Part shown: positions 22,717-34,602 of the stretch, piece after piece | Numbering within the stretch: position 1 is the stretch's first letter | How the letters are laid out: each line of letters starts with the position of its first letter | The notes under the pieces: generated by a model | The model's database searches: none | What the model saw: only the letters and a program-made list of their open reading frames with translations | What the model was told of the DNA's origin: nothing | From: Gavia stellata | Taxonomy: Eukaryota > Chordata > Aves > Gaviiformes > Gaviidae | Assembly: GCF_030936135.1 (NCBI RefSeq) | Contig: NC_082597.1 | Coordinates: 41,397,095 to 41,461,094, forward strand | Length of the DNA: 64,000 nt | Direction of reading: 5' to 3' | Program-made: the position numbers and the translations under genes

Positions 22717-24011
22717 GCTCAGGCAGGGTTAATGAATGGCTTAATTACCTCCCTTACCCAAGATCAAGCTGTGGATTTGAACAAGCTGCTGTAAGAAACG
22801 GCTGCCTGGGCATCATGGGGCAGCAGGTGGTGAGGCTGCAGTCTGCCCTGCTTCAGAGACACAGGCTGACAGGAGTGGTGGAAAAAGCAATGTGGAGAGG
22901 AAAACCGCCAAGCAGGAAGCTAGGAAGCTGCAACGGAAGAGGGAGAGATAGGGAAGGATGGTCTGTTATTGCTTGTTCTAGAGCTGGCAGGAAAGAGCAT
23001 CTCTGGCCATCCCTGCTCCCACCTGAATGGCTGGGCTAGAGCGTCTGAAGTTAGGGTAAGGGCTTGTAGCTGAGTTTGCAACCCCTTGCATCTACAGGGT
23101 GTGACTTTCAGCTGTTCATTATCTGTGAGGACTGGCTCTCTTATGGTTGGAGAGGGCAGCATGGGATGGGGGATGCTTGACTTAGTTGCAAGTATGTGCA
23201 ACAGGCTTCTGCTGCCTTGGTGGGATTCAGCTGTGCAGTACAGCTTGGTGCTGTGCAGAGACCCTCAGGCTACCTGTAATGGCATCACTGTGTGGCACCT
23301 GCGTGGCACTTGGTCTTGCACCGATGATCTTGCTGAAAAATGCGTTGGAGCAGTCTGAACAGCACAGTGTTTAAAGCAGCTAAACTCCTTCAACCCAGCT
23401 GGATCACAGCTCTTCTAAGGTGATACTATACTATATAGATGTACAGATACTTACCATTGAGTGTAACTAAAAATGCTGCAAAGGCAAGGCTCTGGTGTTT
23501 ACTGAGGCAGGGTGACACTGCTAGTCTTCTCTATCCTGCAGTCTAGGAAAATAAAGTTTGCCATCTGCATATGCATATAGTGTTAAAATTGGAATTTCCT
23601 GGGCTCTGAAGAACTTGCATGTCAAATAAGAATAAAACCCTGGACATGTGAAATTATTTATGCACGTAGCTTTTCAAAAACAACTTGAGCAGCTTCTTCA
23701 GCAAGGGAGGTATGTGGGTAAATGTCTGTCTGAGGAGTGGGGCAGGCAAGATGGTCACACCCCTAATGACTCCATCACTGGCTGACTCTTGAGACATGGG
23801 TAGTGGTGAGTGTAGCTGCCAGTGAGATGGTCGGACTGCTGACCAGGTGGGGCGCGGGGGCATCATGCTTGATGTGTTTGGTAGGAGGCTAGGCCTGGCA
23901 GAAGCATAGCTTGCGGTGCATATATGTTGTTTCTGATGCAGCAGAGGCTAAAAACCCCTCGTAGAACCCTGTTCCGTTAAGTATTTCACAAACAATAATA
24001 CAAGGACTGTC
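22717..24011. other. Intergenic DNA, nothing recognised
   Basis: Moderately GC-rich, with overlapping open frames on both strands (22665-23374) that share no features of real exons. No recognised repeats. Confidence 0.5.
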
Positions 24012-24058
24012 TGTACAAACAAATGTACAAACAAATGTACAAACAATGTACAAACAAA
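24012..24058 (+). repeat. Minisatellite, four TGTACAAACAAA units
   Basis: Units at 24012-24023, 24024-24035, 24036-24046 (one A short) and 24047-24058. Nearly perfect copies suggest recent expansion. Confidence 0.95.
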
Positions 24059-27000
24059 GTCCTGGGTACCCTGTTACTGTTTTCTTTAGAATATTTGTTT
24101 ATGCCATGACACACGCTCTCACCACTTAAACATCATCTAATGCTTTTTCAGCATTTCAGGAGTGTAAAAAAAAGAACATCCAAACAACCCAAACAAAGAA
24201 ATATCCAAAGCCCCTTTTTAAGCACATGGCCATTCCTCAGTCCAGTAAGTGCAACTTTCAGAAAGGCAGATTGCCAGTGCATGTCTTCTGGTGCCGGTAA
24301 ATATGTAGAAGTACCTGGTAACTGATCATAGTCTGGTCTGTGTGAAGGTTTGGGTGGGAAAAGGTGGGGCAAGAGTGATAAGAATAACTGCTGCATGGTG
24401 GAGTCATGCAGAGACAGCTGTCTCTGTATCTGTATCCTGAGCAACTGCTGAGATGTGAGCACAGGGTGAAAGCTCTCTCACTTGTTCTGTGCCATCCTTC
24501 ACTCAACCTTACTGCAACTGCTTTTCCCCCCTCCTGTCTTCTCAGTAAAGAAGCTTTTGCCCATCAATGTTTTGCAGCGGGTGGCTGTTCAGCTCACAGC
24601 AAATTTTGGAATGTGATCAGCTGTGCCAGCAGTTGCTATCTCAGTATTTCCATAGGGTGTAGCATCCAAACACCATACAGTCATTAATAGCTCTTTTCCT
24701 CAAAGGTTTTTCCACTGTTTGGAGGGATAAAGCTAGCAAAGGGGTACAGGAATACAGGGGTTATGGAAGAAGGCTGTTGCTGCACTGGGAAGTCAGTTGC
24801 TAAGTTTTTTGCAGTCTGGGCTAATGAACTGTCTGTTGGACCATCCTTCCTACTTTATTCTGTTTGCTTGACGTGAACTCATCGTGTTTGAATTTAACTA
24901 AGACTCAGAGAAACTGCTGGACACCTACCTACTTGTTGGTAGGGTGTATATGCAGGGGATTTTACTGGGGTTTTCATCCTTGGGCAATTTCACTAAACTC
25001 ACTGAACTTCAATGCCTGCTGTGGCATGTACTCCTGTGCAGCTCCCTAGTCTCTTTCCATATAAATAACAGCTATATCTAATCATGGGAAACTGCATTTT
25101 CCACTGTCTTATATTCTCTGTCATTCGTTCTGATCATATGTCTTAAGGACGAAATCTAATTTCAGTAAAACCCAAGAGCTACAATTTAAAATGACCTCTC
25201 TCCTTACCAACAAGATTACCTGATATAAGACTACTTGATTTGGTTTAAGAGATTTTCAGGGATGACTTATTTTCCTTTATAAGTCTGTATTTAGTAATAG
25301 AGAACGTGAAGGAGCTGGCTACCTAAAACCCAGAATCTGTAAGCTTAAAGTGGCTTGTTGCTTTTAATGTGTATGCAGAATAAAATGAAGATGATGTTTT
25401 GTTTGGGGCCTTATAACATACAAAAACTTCTTTCTCGTAGCTCCTGAAATTGTTCGCATTAAGAAAAGCAACAAAAAGGGTTAATAAAAGGTAACAAAAA
25501 GGGCTCTTTAAAAATTAGAAACATCAGCAACATTCTCTCTGCTCCTTTCAAGAAAACAAACTGAACATAATTCCACTGTCCACAGTTCCTCCCAGCAATG
25601 TATGAGGACACGTTTGTTCACTTCTGTAAGGTTAGGGGACAGCTGAATTATCAGTGCTGTATTAGGGAACATGTCTTGTGACCATACTCCAGCCAAGTCT
25701 CAACCTGAACGTCCTTTGCAGTACATACGTCCCCTGACACTTTTTTATATACATTTTTGAATGTGCTTTATCATCAGCAGAATCTGAAGCTGCTGTGTGC
25801 AAATCAACCCCAAATTTCACAAGCAAGTATGCTATGATGTTGCATCGGATCATTCATCTTTTCTGAAAGTGGGATCAGTGGAAGTTTACAATTATCTAGT
25901 TTTACTTCTCATGGAAAGATGTTGCAAAACTAAAGGCACTCAGATACAAAAGCATTTTTCTTGTGGTGAAAATCACACAAGTCAGAGCTTGCCACTTACA
26001 TTTTCCAAGATAAGTTTGATGATTATCCTGTAAATGAGCATTGATTTTTTTTCTGTAGATGCCATTACTTTCTATCCCAGAGAGATTGTTCTGTCTTCTT
26101 GCATACCTATTATAAATGTATAGCAAACATTTTCTCCATAAATTATTGCTTTTTTCTTAAAAAAAGACACCCTAAGACCCAAAAAAACCAACCTCCCCCC
26201 TTCCCCGTGATGCTCTGAATGCCAGATCCTGACTATTTTTAGTGCAGCTGGAGAGACGGGTGTGCTTTTGTAACTGGCTGACCCACAAGGTGGCACTAAA
26301 GAGAAAAGTGACAACTTGGCTAATAAAAAGTGAAAACCAAAGGCAAAATACCATATGCTGAATCAATATTATTTTAATTAGGAGCACGCTTCCTTTATTG
26401 TCAGTTAATTTTACTTTGTGAAAAGCCTTAAAGCTATATAGCAGCAAAGATGGTTCATTGCCCCCATCCCACATCAAAAGTTAAGTTTTAAAGAGAGTGA
26501 ACGAGACGGAGGTCGTCTACTTATCACTGTTCCAGAATCTCAAGGAGGATAATTGTGATCAAAATTTAGTTAATTAATTTTCTTCTCTGAGGAATAAAGG
26601 AATTCAAATGAACTGAAAGCTCAAATCTTCTTTTCAGTTATTAGTCATGTTAGTAAGAGATACAACATGAGGAATTATTTATCGTCTGCAATGTGAATGG
26701 AATGTTTTGATTGCTTAATTTTTATCCCTTTGCTGTTGAGTGCTCTGGTCTTATTACATAAACAAATTATTTGAAATAAAATGGTTCTGTGATCAAGAAT
26801 TTTATACCAACAGGGGTTAAATCTTGCCACTTTGATAATGAGTATGAATTCTCACCAAAAGCATCTTAATCGTGAAACTCCTTTTGAGATCCAAATTACA
26901 AGTGAGTGATCAGATTAACACTTTTCTAACAAGAGAGTAGCAGCCATGACTGTTCTGTAGACTGCTGACCTGAAGCTTACAACATAATGAAATAAATTGC

Positions 27001-30000
27001 ATCAGAGTAATTTCTAGACCTTTATAACCAGACTAGCAATAATATTTTTATTTCTTCTGAGATGTGTGCCTATGGGATCAGTACTATTACGGGCGATAGG
27101 GGGCAGGAGTTTACTTGCAGAGACAAACTTAAAATAGTACCAATGCATTAAGAAAAAAAGTCCTTAAAGTGTTTCTAAAACATTTTTCTGTGATGTGAGC
27201 AGTATTACAGAATACCTGCTAGTGTGCTCTGGGACCCACCAAATGATCAGATGTATTGGTAATGTATTTTGATGCTTAATGAAATTGCAACTTTGCAACC
27301 ACCCTGGAAATCAAGAGTGACCCATGTATAGCTTGAAAGACTGGAATCTAGAATTACTAGGGAGGATATTGTTGTGTATTTTAAACATTGGTTAACATTT
27401 AAGTGCTGCTGATGCATTCAGAATAGTTTTATCACTGCAAACAGTTACTATTTTTTTTTTTAAATCAATAACTGGTCTTCTGCATTCAGAGACCTCGTTC
27501 GATTGGTTCGCATTATTCATTGTATGAGGAAATAAAAGTGTCTATTCCTCAGGATCCCAGTAAAAGCAAGCCCAGTCAAATTTTGGCCAAGATGAGCACT
27601 GAGGCAAACGATCCTGCCCATTCAGCTGAACTCCTCTTCCCTTCCGTAGTTTATCTCTCCTTGTTTAGGACTCCCCTTTGGCACTTGCTCCATTTTAAAG
27701 GCTAGCCCAAAGAAAGCCACGTTTCAGCATGTACCAAAGTGCTTTGTTGGAATCAATTATAAAAACACAGCAACCATAAACACACGCTGACCTTCTTCTT
27801 TGCAGTCCTTATTCAGAGAAAGTTTGAGATCAGAATTTGGACTGAGGAATTTCACAGTGATTCTGTTTGTAGATGCTTGTTACTGTTTTTACAATTGATT
27901 CCTCTTGAAGGATTGTTGCAGGCTGTATTTCCCTCCACTGTTAAATTTTGGCCACATTTCTTTAAAAATTTTCTATTTTATACTTATCCAGGACATTTGG
28001 CAAGTCACAGATCCCTAGGGTATTATGATTGGGAAGGTGAAGATCAGTGCATGTATCCTTGCAGTAACTCCAGGAGCCCATAGAACGGTATGACTGGTTA
28101 TGGTGGAGCTGACTAAATACATTCACATAATCATATACTGTCTACTGGACACAAAAATGGGCTTGAGGCAGGTGACGGTAAAGCATGACAAGTGCTCTTG
28201 CATAAGGAGGGACTGTCTAGCTTAGCTAAATCAGGAGACCCATGAGGGAACATCCATATTCTTTCCTTGTAAAATGGGAAATAGGATACTGGAAGAAATG
28301 AAAGAGCTCACGATGTTTATGATGCTTTACAAAACACGCTAAACTCTGCATTGACATCCAGTACCAGAAGTCTGAACAGGTATTGTAGAGTTAAATGGAC
28401 AGAGAGATTATCCACAGATTTTTTTAAAAAATGTGCTTTGAAACAAATTTTAATGGAAATAACCCCGTGCCTTGCCCACTATCATGCTCCTTGTATTTTT
28501 CAGTGAAAATGTGCTGAACTATCAGATAAGACACGATCTAGGTGTGGAAATGTTGATTCCTAACACAATTTGGAGTTCCCACAAATTCTTTTTCTCCCCC
28601 TGAGACTAACTTCTTACCACTAATTGATTCCAATTAGCCAGTTTTAAGTGTGATTATTCAGTGAAGGAAACAAGCAGTATTATATCTATGCTCTGTACCC
28701 TACTACTAACAACATGGCATTATTGAACTTGTGGAATTGAAATGGCTCATGCTTGGGAAAAAAACACCTTCAAGAAGCTGTGCTTAAAAACACCAAGAAA
28801 ACGATGTCTTTGTAAAGGAATCAAAATATACTTTAACTAAAACTTGCTGGTGGAAAATGAGGACACTTGTTTTCCTTCTAAATTGCTGCTGAAATGATGC
28901 AAAAGAAATGAATGGAAGAAAAAGAAAAATCAGTTGCTGAATAGTTGTGGATAAATATGAAAACAGAACATCTGGGGAAAATAATGCATCTCAGCCACCT
29001 AATTTAGAAATTTAAAATATTTAATTCTCATATGAAAGTAGATATTTTTATCCTAAAACTTGAGATAGAAAATGTTGGCTTTTGAATAAAAAAAAGTGTT
29101 GTGATTTAGTAGGGTAGTACTGAATAGTTTTAAAATGATTGAAATAAAAAGGAGGAAAATTCCACAGCAAAGGATGACAACGGTACTATTTCAAAGCACA
29201 GAGTGAATGGGAAGCAGTGGGTGGTCACTGGGGCCTGGTGGTACATAGGCAACACTCCATTGATGCCTCCTCAGATGTTCCTTCCAACTCGAGAGGCGAC
29301 CGAATAAAGGTGATGATAAGAGAGAAAGGAAGGAGGAGAAGAGGATCCAGATTACTAGGGAGCCTGACTGTCCTGTGGCAGACTTCCAGCTTCTTATTAG
29401 ATAGGACTTTACCCACAGCATAGTGCAGCACCATGCTCCTTCCTCTTATGTCTGTTCCTTTATAAAAGGAAAAATAAAACTTATACAAGATGAAGCTGTA
29501 TCTAGTCATCTGGCCATCTCTAATTATAAACTAAACTTAAATAGTGCTTAACGCTGCTGGACTCAAGTAAGAAAGAAGGTCATTTACACAGGTGACATGA
29601 GGGAGAAGGAGCAGAGGAGAATGATGGAAGGCAAGTTCCTTTTTTTGGTACGTTTAAGCCAGCACAAATCACTGTGTGTCAGCTTGTTTTACAATCCAGT
29701 GTTTTGGCTGTTTAGGCTTTTAATTAGAAAGTCTTTCCCTTAGCATTTTTCTTAGAAGCAATTTTTAAACTAAACAGAAGGTGTATTCCCCAGGGCCATA
29801 TGTTAAACCTGACATATTTCTGAAAATGTCTTCTGGAAAAAAAACTCACCAAAACCAACCCAAAAAACCACTAAAGGTAGGACCACTGTTCCAATCCACT
29901 CCCTTTGGCCTCAGGAGGACACAACAGTCCCCTGTTAGGCAGTGGCACTTCTTTGGGAAATAACTTTTTTTGCATAACTTGCAAAATCAACAGATGATGG

Positions 30001-32560
30001 GCTGGTAATTTTCTCTTTGCTTCTCTGGCAACCTGTTGTGGCTTGGAAACAGTCATGCCCCAGTCATCCACCACTTGGTCCCAAAGACAGCGGTAAGTAA
30101 CAGCCATGCAGAAGCCGGGTCTGTGGGAAGTGAACAGTTCATAATACTTTGAGACGTCACCTTATTGATGTGTTTTGACCAACACGTTAGTAGGCTATGA
30201 AGTGTAGTCCATTTTAGCACTTGAACAGAAGGGATTAAGAGCTGTGGGTATCCTTGACTTTGAAGTACGCAAGGAGAATCCAACTATGACCACAGAAAAG
30301 CCTGACTGAGGCTGAAAGGGTCAGTGGAGCGCTGACTGATATGGGCTGATGCAGTCCTCTTCCCCTGTAATTCTTCCCTGTATAAATTCCAGTTGTTTCT
30401 GGGCTTTGCACAGAAGGACATTTTCTGAGCCCTGTACCATGGGTTTTTTTGTGTGAGTGGGGTCAGTATGATAAAGTCTGTCTGTAAACCTTTGATATAT
30501 CCAGATGAATGAAGGATGGATCACTCGGGTTAAAAAGCAGAAAAAGTTAGGCAGCCTCGGAAAGCTGTAACGTGCTGATCCCCTGTGGATGAACTGTACC
30601 CAGCTGCATGATATACAATAAGGTTGTTCATTTATAGGGCTTTTCTTCCAAGACTGTAAAGCACCCATGTGAATACTGAGAGATGTTTCTGTGCAATCTT
30701 AACGTAACATAAACCACAGCTTTATGAGGGTCCCTCATCAGCTCTTCGCTGGCCGCAGTGTAAGCTTGTATAGAATTGGAAACTGTGTTGTCTGAAGTTT
30801 ATCCATGTTTCTTCTGACACTTGTCTAGGGAGGGCCATCTCCACAGCAATTCAGTTAAGGTGAGACATGCTCTTTTATTTTGTATGAGTAACTGAAACCC
30901 TATCCTATAAACTCATAAAATGAGATTGCATACAAGATGTTGATAGCCTAGGGGAAGTTTTGAACAACTGGGAGTCATTATCAGGATTTTGCTAAAAAAA
31001 TGATCCATGACCTGATGTATTTTCCAACAGTCTTTGCAGAAAGACCAAAGGAATTGCAAGCTTCAGAGGCAATACCCATGAAATCCATGTCTATGCTTAT
31101 AACTGTGGACAAATGGAAAACCAGCAATATTTCCCAGACGTACATGAATTGTTTCTTGGGAGCCCCATGCTTTTGTAATTTCTTATCAAAATGTCTATAT
31201 ATAACAATCTGTACACAGAACTACTTGCAGAGAATAGCAGTTGAGAACAAATTAATAAGTTAATACCTCCCTTGATCTGTATCTGGTCAAGCTACATCTT
31301 AGAAACCCATCATTACTAATATGAAGAAGAGGTTAATCTAGCAATGTGCAGTTTTAGAATGATAGATGAGTCAAGGCACATGAGCTATTTAACACTGCAC
31401 CTAGCAGCACCTTCTTATCGTAAGTCTCCAGACTGACAAGAAGCCCAAGGAGGGGCGGGGGGATGGGGGGCCACAAACCTCTCGATGCTTGCTTTGAGTA
31501 ATGGGACCAAAGTTGGAGGTGAATATAAATAGCCTTAACTCCCATCACTCATGCCTTGCTCCAGTATTTTGACTGTGCTATTTCAACTTGGCTTGAAAGG
31601 AATTAGCCTCATGGCTTCTTACTAGCATGCACCTTAAATCTTTTACATACCATCTCTGATACTGGCCCTTCAACTTATAGATTAATATTGTCAAAGCTGA
31701 GTTGTGTGACTGACTCCCTCAGCTGGTTTTGGAGAGTTATGTATTTGTTATTTGTATATTGAGAAGGCCAGAACGATGCTCCTGTGCTGTACATACCTCT
31801 TTAAAAGTGGCAGAGCTGTTTAGCCAACTGCCTGGTACTCACCACTTTTCTGAGAAGGCTTCACAAAACCCTTAACCTGTGAAACTTGTAACTGTTCACT
31901 TGTGTTTAATTAAAAATGTGATTAAAAGTTAAAAATATTTATAAACAACACTCAAACTGTTCCACTGTATTCCAAGCTACTTCTATTCTTGAAGCACATC
32001 TTTGCCTGAATGTCTCCCTGTGCTGCTGGTGGGAACAAACATAAGAACCATTGCAGAAAGCGATAGAGAGAAACACTGCCTATTTTACTAATGCCTGATA
32101 CTGACAGCCTGCGTACAAAATCTTAAAAGCACTCAGGCACTTCTTCTGTGCCTGCTTTTAAAGGGCTTAATGAAACATACAGAAACTGACATTCTAAACC
32201 TGTAGCTTTGGACATTATTTTGCAGCGTCAGTTTGTTTCTTTTTTTCCAAATCACATAGCAATAGTTTTCTACCTTTCTGCCTCAAACTTCAGTCAAGAA
32301 ATAATGAAGGCTATTTTCAGATAATAAAACGTTTCTGGTTTTTGGCCTGTTATAACAGGTGGGCAGCCAAATAACACTGCAGTAAATATGTAGGAACGCT
32401 GGATATGGAGCAAAATCTTAGTCCTCCTAGGACATAGAAACACAATTAGCAAGTGTATCACCATACTTATGATTAAGAATAGTTAAGGTAACAAGTCTTT
32501 GTTAGACTGTGCTGCAAGATAAAAACAAAGGCTCAATTCCTTCCAGGGAGAGCAGACCAA
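24059..32560. other. Intergenic DNA, nothing recognised
   Basis: Long AT-rich stretch with no CR1 octamer tail, no supported ORF and no RNA gene visible. Poly-A/poly-T runs (for example 27450-27461) are ordinary. Regulatory elements of TRHDE could lie here but cannot be identified from one sequence. Confidence 0.5.
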
Positions 32561-32663
32561 TATATAATCCTTATATGGGAATATATAAGGAAATATAAGG
32601 AATATATAAGGAAACTGGTAAATTCCTTATACTTAAACTGGTATTTGTTAGACTTAAACTGGT
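32561..32663. repeat. ATATAAGGAA-type tandem/inverted repeat cluster with CArG box
   Basis: Units of AATATATAAGGA type recur between 32579 and 32613. CCTTATAT (32569-32576) is inverted relative to ATATATAAGG (32581-32590), giving a potential hairpin. The 10 bases at 32569-32578, CCTTATATGG, fit the SRF CArG consensus CC(A/T)6GG exactly. ACTTAAACTGGT follows twice with a 21-bp period (32631-32642 and 32652-32663). Confidence 0.75.
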
Positions 32664-33479
32664 TTGAGTGTCAGTAAATGATCATTTGTATTCTGCAACA
32701 GCATACAAAGTCAGATAACATTTCTAGAAGATGTAGTAGATTCAGGGAAAACAGAGATCAGGCATTCCTTTGGGAAGTGAAATGGCTAATATATCACATT
32801 TCATGAAACTCTGCAGATTTGCTTTGCTTATGAAAGAAGTGTAGGACTTGATTTTAATTTTTTTCCCTTTTTTCTTCACGATGGAAAATAAAGCCCTTAT
32901 TCTGCAAACTGTTACGTACGCATTTAACTTGACATACAGCATATGCTCCCGTAGATTCCACAGGACTGAATGCCGTGGATAAAGACATATGTAACTGCTT
33001 AGAAGACTGGAGCTAAAGAGCTTCAAAAAAGAAAATGAATGGAGGTAGTTTTTGAAGCATGCAAGCAAAATCAGGGGAACAGGGATGCTTCCAGACATTG
33101 ATCTAGATCCCTGCTACGTATATTAATTCTACATTTCTACAGTCCCTATGTGCAAAAGTTTGGGGGTGGGGTGGGCAGGCAGGTGGAAGAAGTGGGCTCA
33201 GATTCAGTAATTCAGTTTTCCAGACCGGGGTTCACTCCCAGGACTACTGAAGACACGTGTTGGTGTATTACCCCCGGCAATATTTAACACATCCTTAAAT
33301 CCCTCCAACTGAGAAGTGGGGTCCAGCATGGGCAGGAGGGAGAGCAGGAGTGAGAAGGCTGTCCTGGGGCCGCGGAGTAGCAGCAGGGGGGATTTCTGGA
33401 AGTCCCAGCCAACACTTAGGGAGTGATTTTCCTCAGCGTATTAATCCTATTGACTTCAGTAGGAGTATTTATCCCTTTT
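32664..33479. other. TRHDE distal upstream region
   Basis: Transition from AT-rich DNA to the CpG island. The minus-strand open frame at 32742-33098 has no recognised domain. Nothing specific can be called. Confidence 0.5.
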
Positions 33480-33555
33480 GTCGGCTCCGTCCCCACGCTA
33501 GTATGACAGCGCTATTGTCGTCCAAACGCGGAGCCGGCGGCTCTTTATTAAGTCT

Positions 33556-33594
33556 ACATAAATATGACACAGTACCGGCGTTCAATATTTATGT
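33556..33594. repeat. Perfect 10-bp inverted repeat in the TRHDE promoter region
   Basis: ACATAAATAT at 33556-33565 and its exact reverse complement ATATTTATGT at 33585-33594, separated by a 19-bp spacer that includes ACCGG. Two AT-rich arms stand out inside the CpG-rich flank, about 320 bp upstream of the TATA box. It could be a paired binding site for an ATAAA-binding factor or a hairpin; the function is unknown. Confidence 0.8.
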
Positions 33595-33915
33595 GGAGAG
33601 CACCCTCACACGCGTATCACCCCGGGAAGTCCGGCGGCTCGGCGGCTTTGCAGCCGGGCAGCCGCCCCGTCCCCGCTGCAGCCCGCCTCTCGCCCTCCTC
33701 CCGGCCCGGCCGGGGCTCCCGCCGCCGCCGCTGACACACCGGAGAAAAGCCCCCGCCTCCCGCCCCCGCCCGCTCCCCCGGGGCGCCGCCGTCACCGCCA
33801 GCAGCCAGAGCAGCCGCTGAAGTCAAGGGGCGGCGGGGCTTGCCCGCCTCTCCCCCCTTCCCTTCCCTTCCCACCCCACCCCATCCCATCCCTTCCCTCC
33901 ACTCTCCCCGGTGCC

Positions 33916-33924
33916 TATATATAG
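33916..33924 (+). promoter_or_regulatory. TRHDE: Probable TRHDE TATA box (TATATATAG)
   Basis: A clean TATA element in otherwise very GC-rich DNA, 686 bp upstream of the start codon. Normal spacing would put transcription start near 33946-33950. No transcript data are available here, so the start site is inferred. Confidence 0.55.
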
Positions 33925-34141
33925 CCGCCGCTGCCCGAGCCAGCCGGGAGAGCGCTCTGTACCTGCAGGAGACAGAAAAGACGAAGTAAGAGAGGAGCCG
34001 CGAGGAGGGGCTCTCCGGAGCCGGCCCCGCCAGGAGGAGAAGGACAAGGACGGGCCCGGCGCCGCTGCCCGGTGCCGCCGTCCACGCCGCCGGGCGAGCC
34101 CCGCGGGGGCGGCCCGACCTGCGCGGCGGCGCGGGGCGCGC

Positions 34142-34240
34142 ATGGCTCGGGCGCGGCCGGGGCCCGGCGCGGAGCCCGACCCCGGCCCCAGCGGCTCGGG
34201 GCGCGCGGGGAGGAGAGCTCCCCGCAGGCGGTGGCGCTAG
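34142..34240 (+). CDS. uORF1 in the TRHDE leader (32 codons)
   Basis: ATG at 34142 in a moderate context (C at -3, G at +4), ending at TAG 34238-34240. It encodes a Pro/Arg/Gly-rich peptide without a recognised motif. Likely relevant, if at all, as a translation control element rather than for its peptide. Confidence 0.4.
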   Translation: MARARPGPGAEPDPGPSGSGRAGRRAPRRRWR

Positions 34241-34296
34241 CGGGGGGGCCGGGGCGGCAGAGCCCTCCCCCTTGGCGCCGAGGTGCGCTCGGCGGC

Positions 34297-34305
34297 ATGT
34301 GCTGA
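34297..34305 (+). CDS. uORF2, minimal (Met-Cys-stop)
   Basis: ATG TGC TGA with G at -3. Two-codon uORFs can stall or reset scanning ribosomes. Its significance depends on conservation. Confidence 0.4.
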   Translation: MC

Positions 34306-34457
34306 ACTGCCCCGCAGAAGCCGCACAAGTTGCCTACGCGGCGCGACCCCGGCGGCCGGACGGCGGGGAGCGCCCGCCGTCGACGGCTCCTGCCCGACCC
34401 CGTCCCGTCCCCTCGCCCGGGGGCCGCTCCCCGGCGGGGCTGCCGGCAGCCAGGGTG

Positions 34458-34478
34458 ATGCGGCTCGTCAGGAAGTGA
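34458..34478 (+). CDS. uORF3 (6 codons, MRLVRK)
   Basis: ATG with G at -3, followed by CGG CTC GTC AGG AAG and TGA. It is in the same frame as the main coding sequence, and its stop shows that TRHDE cannot start further upstream in this leader. Confidence 0.4.
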   Translation: MRLVRK

Positions 34479-34539
34479 GAGGCGGCGCGGCAGAGCGTCC
34501 CCCCCCCGGGCCGAGGGCCCCCCTGCCTCGGAGCCTCCC

Positions 34540-34602
34540 ATGCCTTCGGGGCCCCCTCGGGGGGCGGCGGCCCCGCGGGAGGCGGGGGCGGCGCTGCCGT
34601 GA
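34540..34602 (+). CDS. uORF4 (20 codons), stop overlaps TRHDE start
   Basis: ATG at 34540 in a weak context (C at -3, C at +4). Its TGA at 34600-34602 shares the A with the TRHDE ATG at 34602-34604 (TGATG). Such overlaps allow termination-reinitiation. The peptide is Ala/Pro/Gly-rich and unremarkable. Confidence 0.45.
   Translation: MPSGPPRGAAAPREAGAALP

Larger units (their letters stand above)
33946..34601 (+). other. TRHDE: Predicted TRHDE 5' leader
   Basis: From the start site implied by the TATA box to the ATG: about 656 nt, extremely GC-rich and likely strongly structured. It contains four upstream ATGs, each opening a short complete ORF. A good splice-donor match (GAA|GTAAGA, intron side from 33986) also lies in it; use of that site would change the leader. 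An in-frame TGA at 34476-34478 fixes the upstream limit of the main coding frame. Confidence 0.5.
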
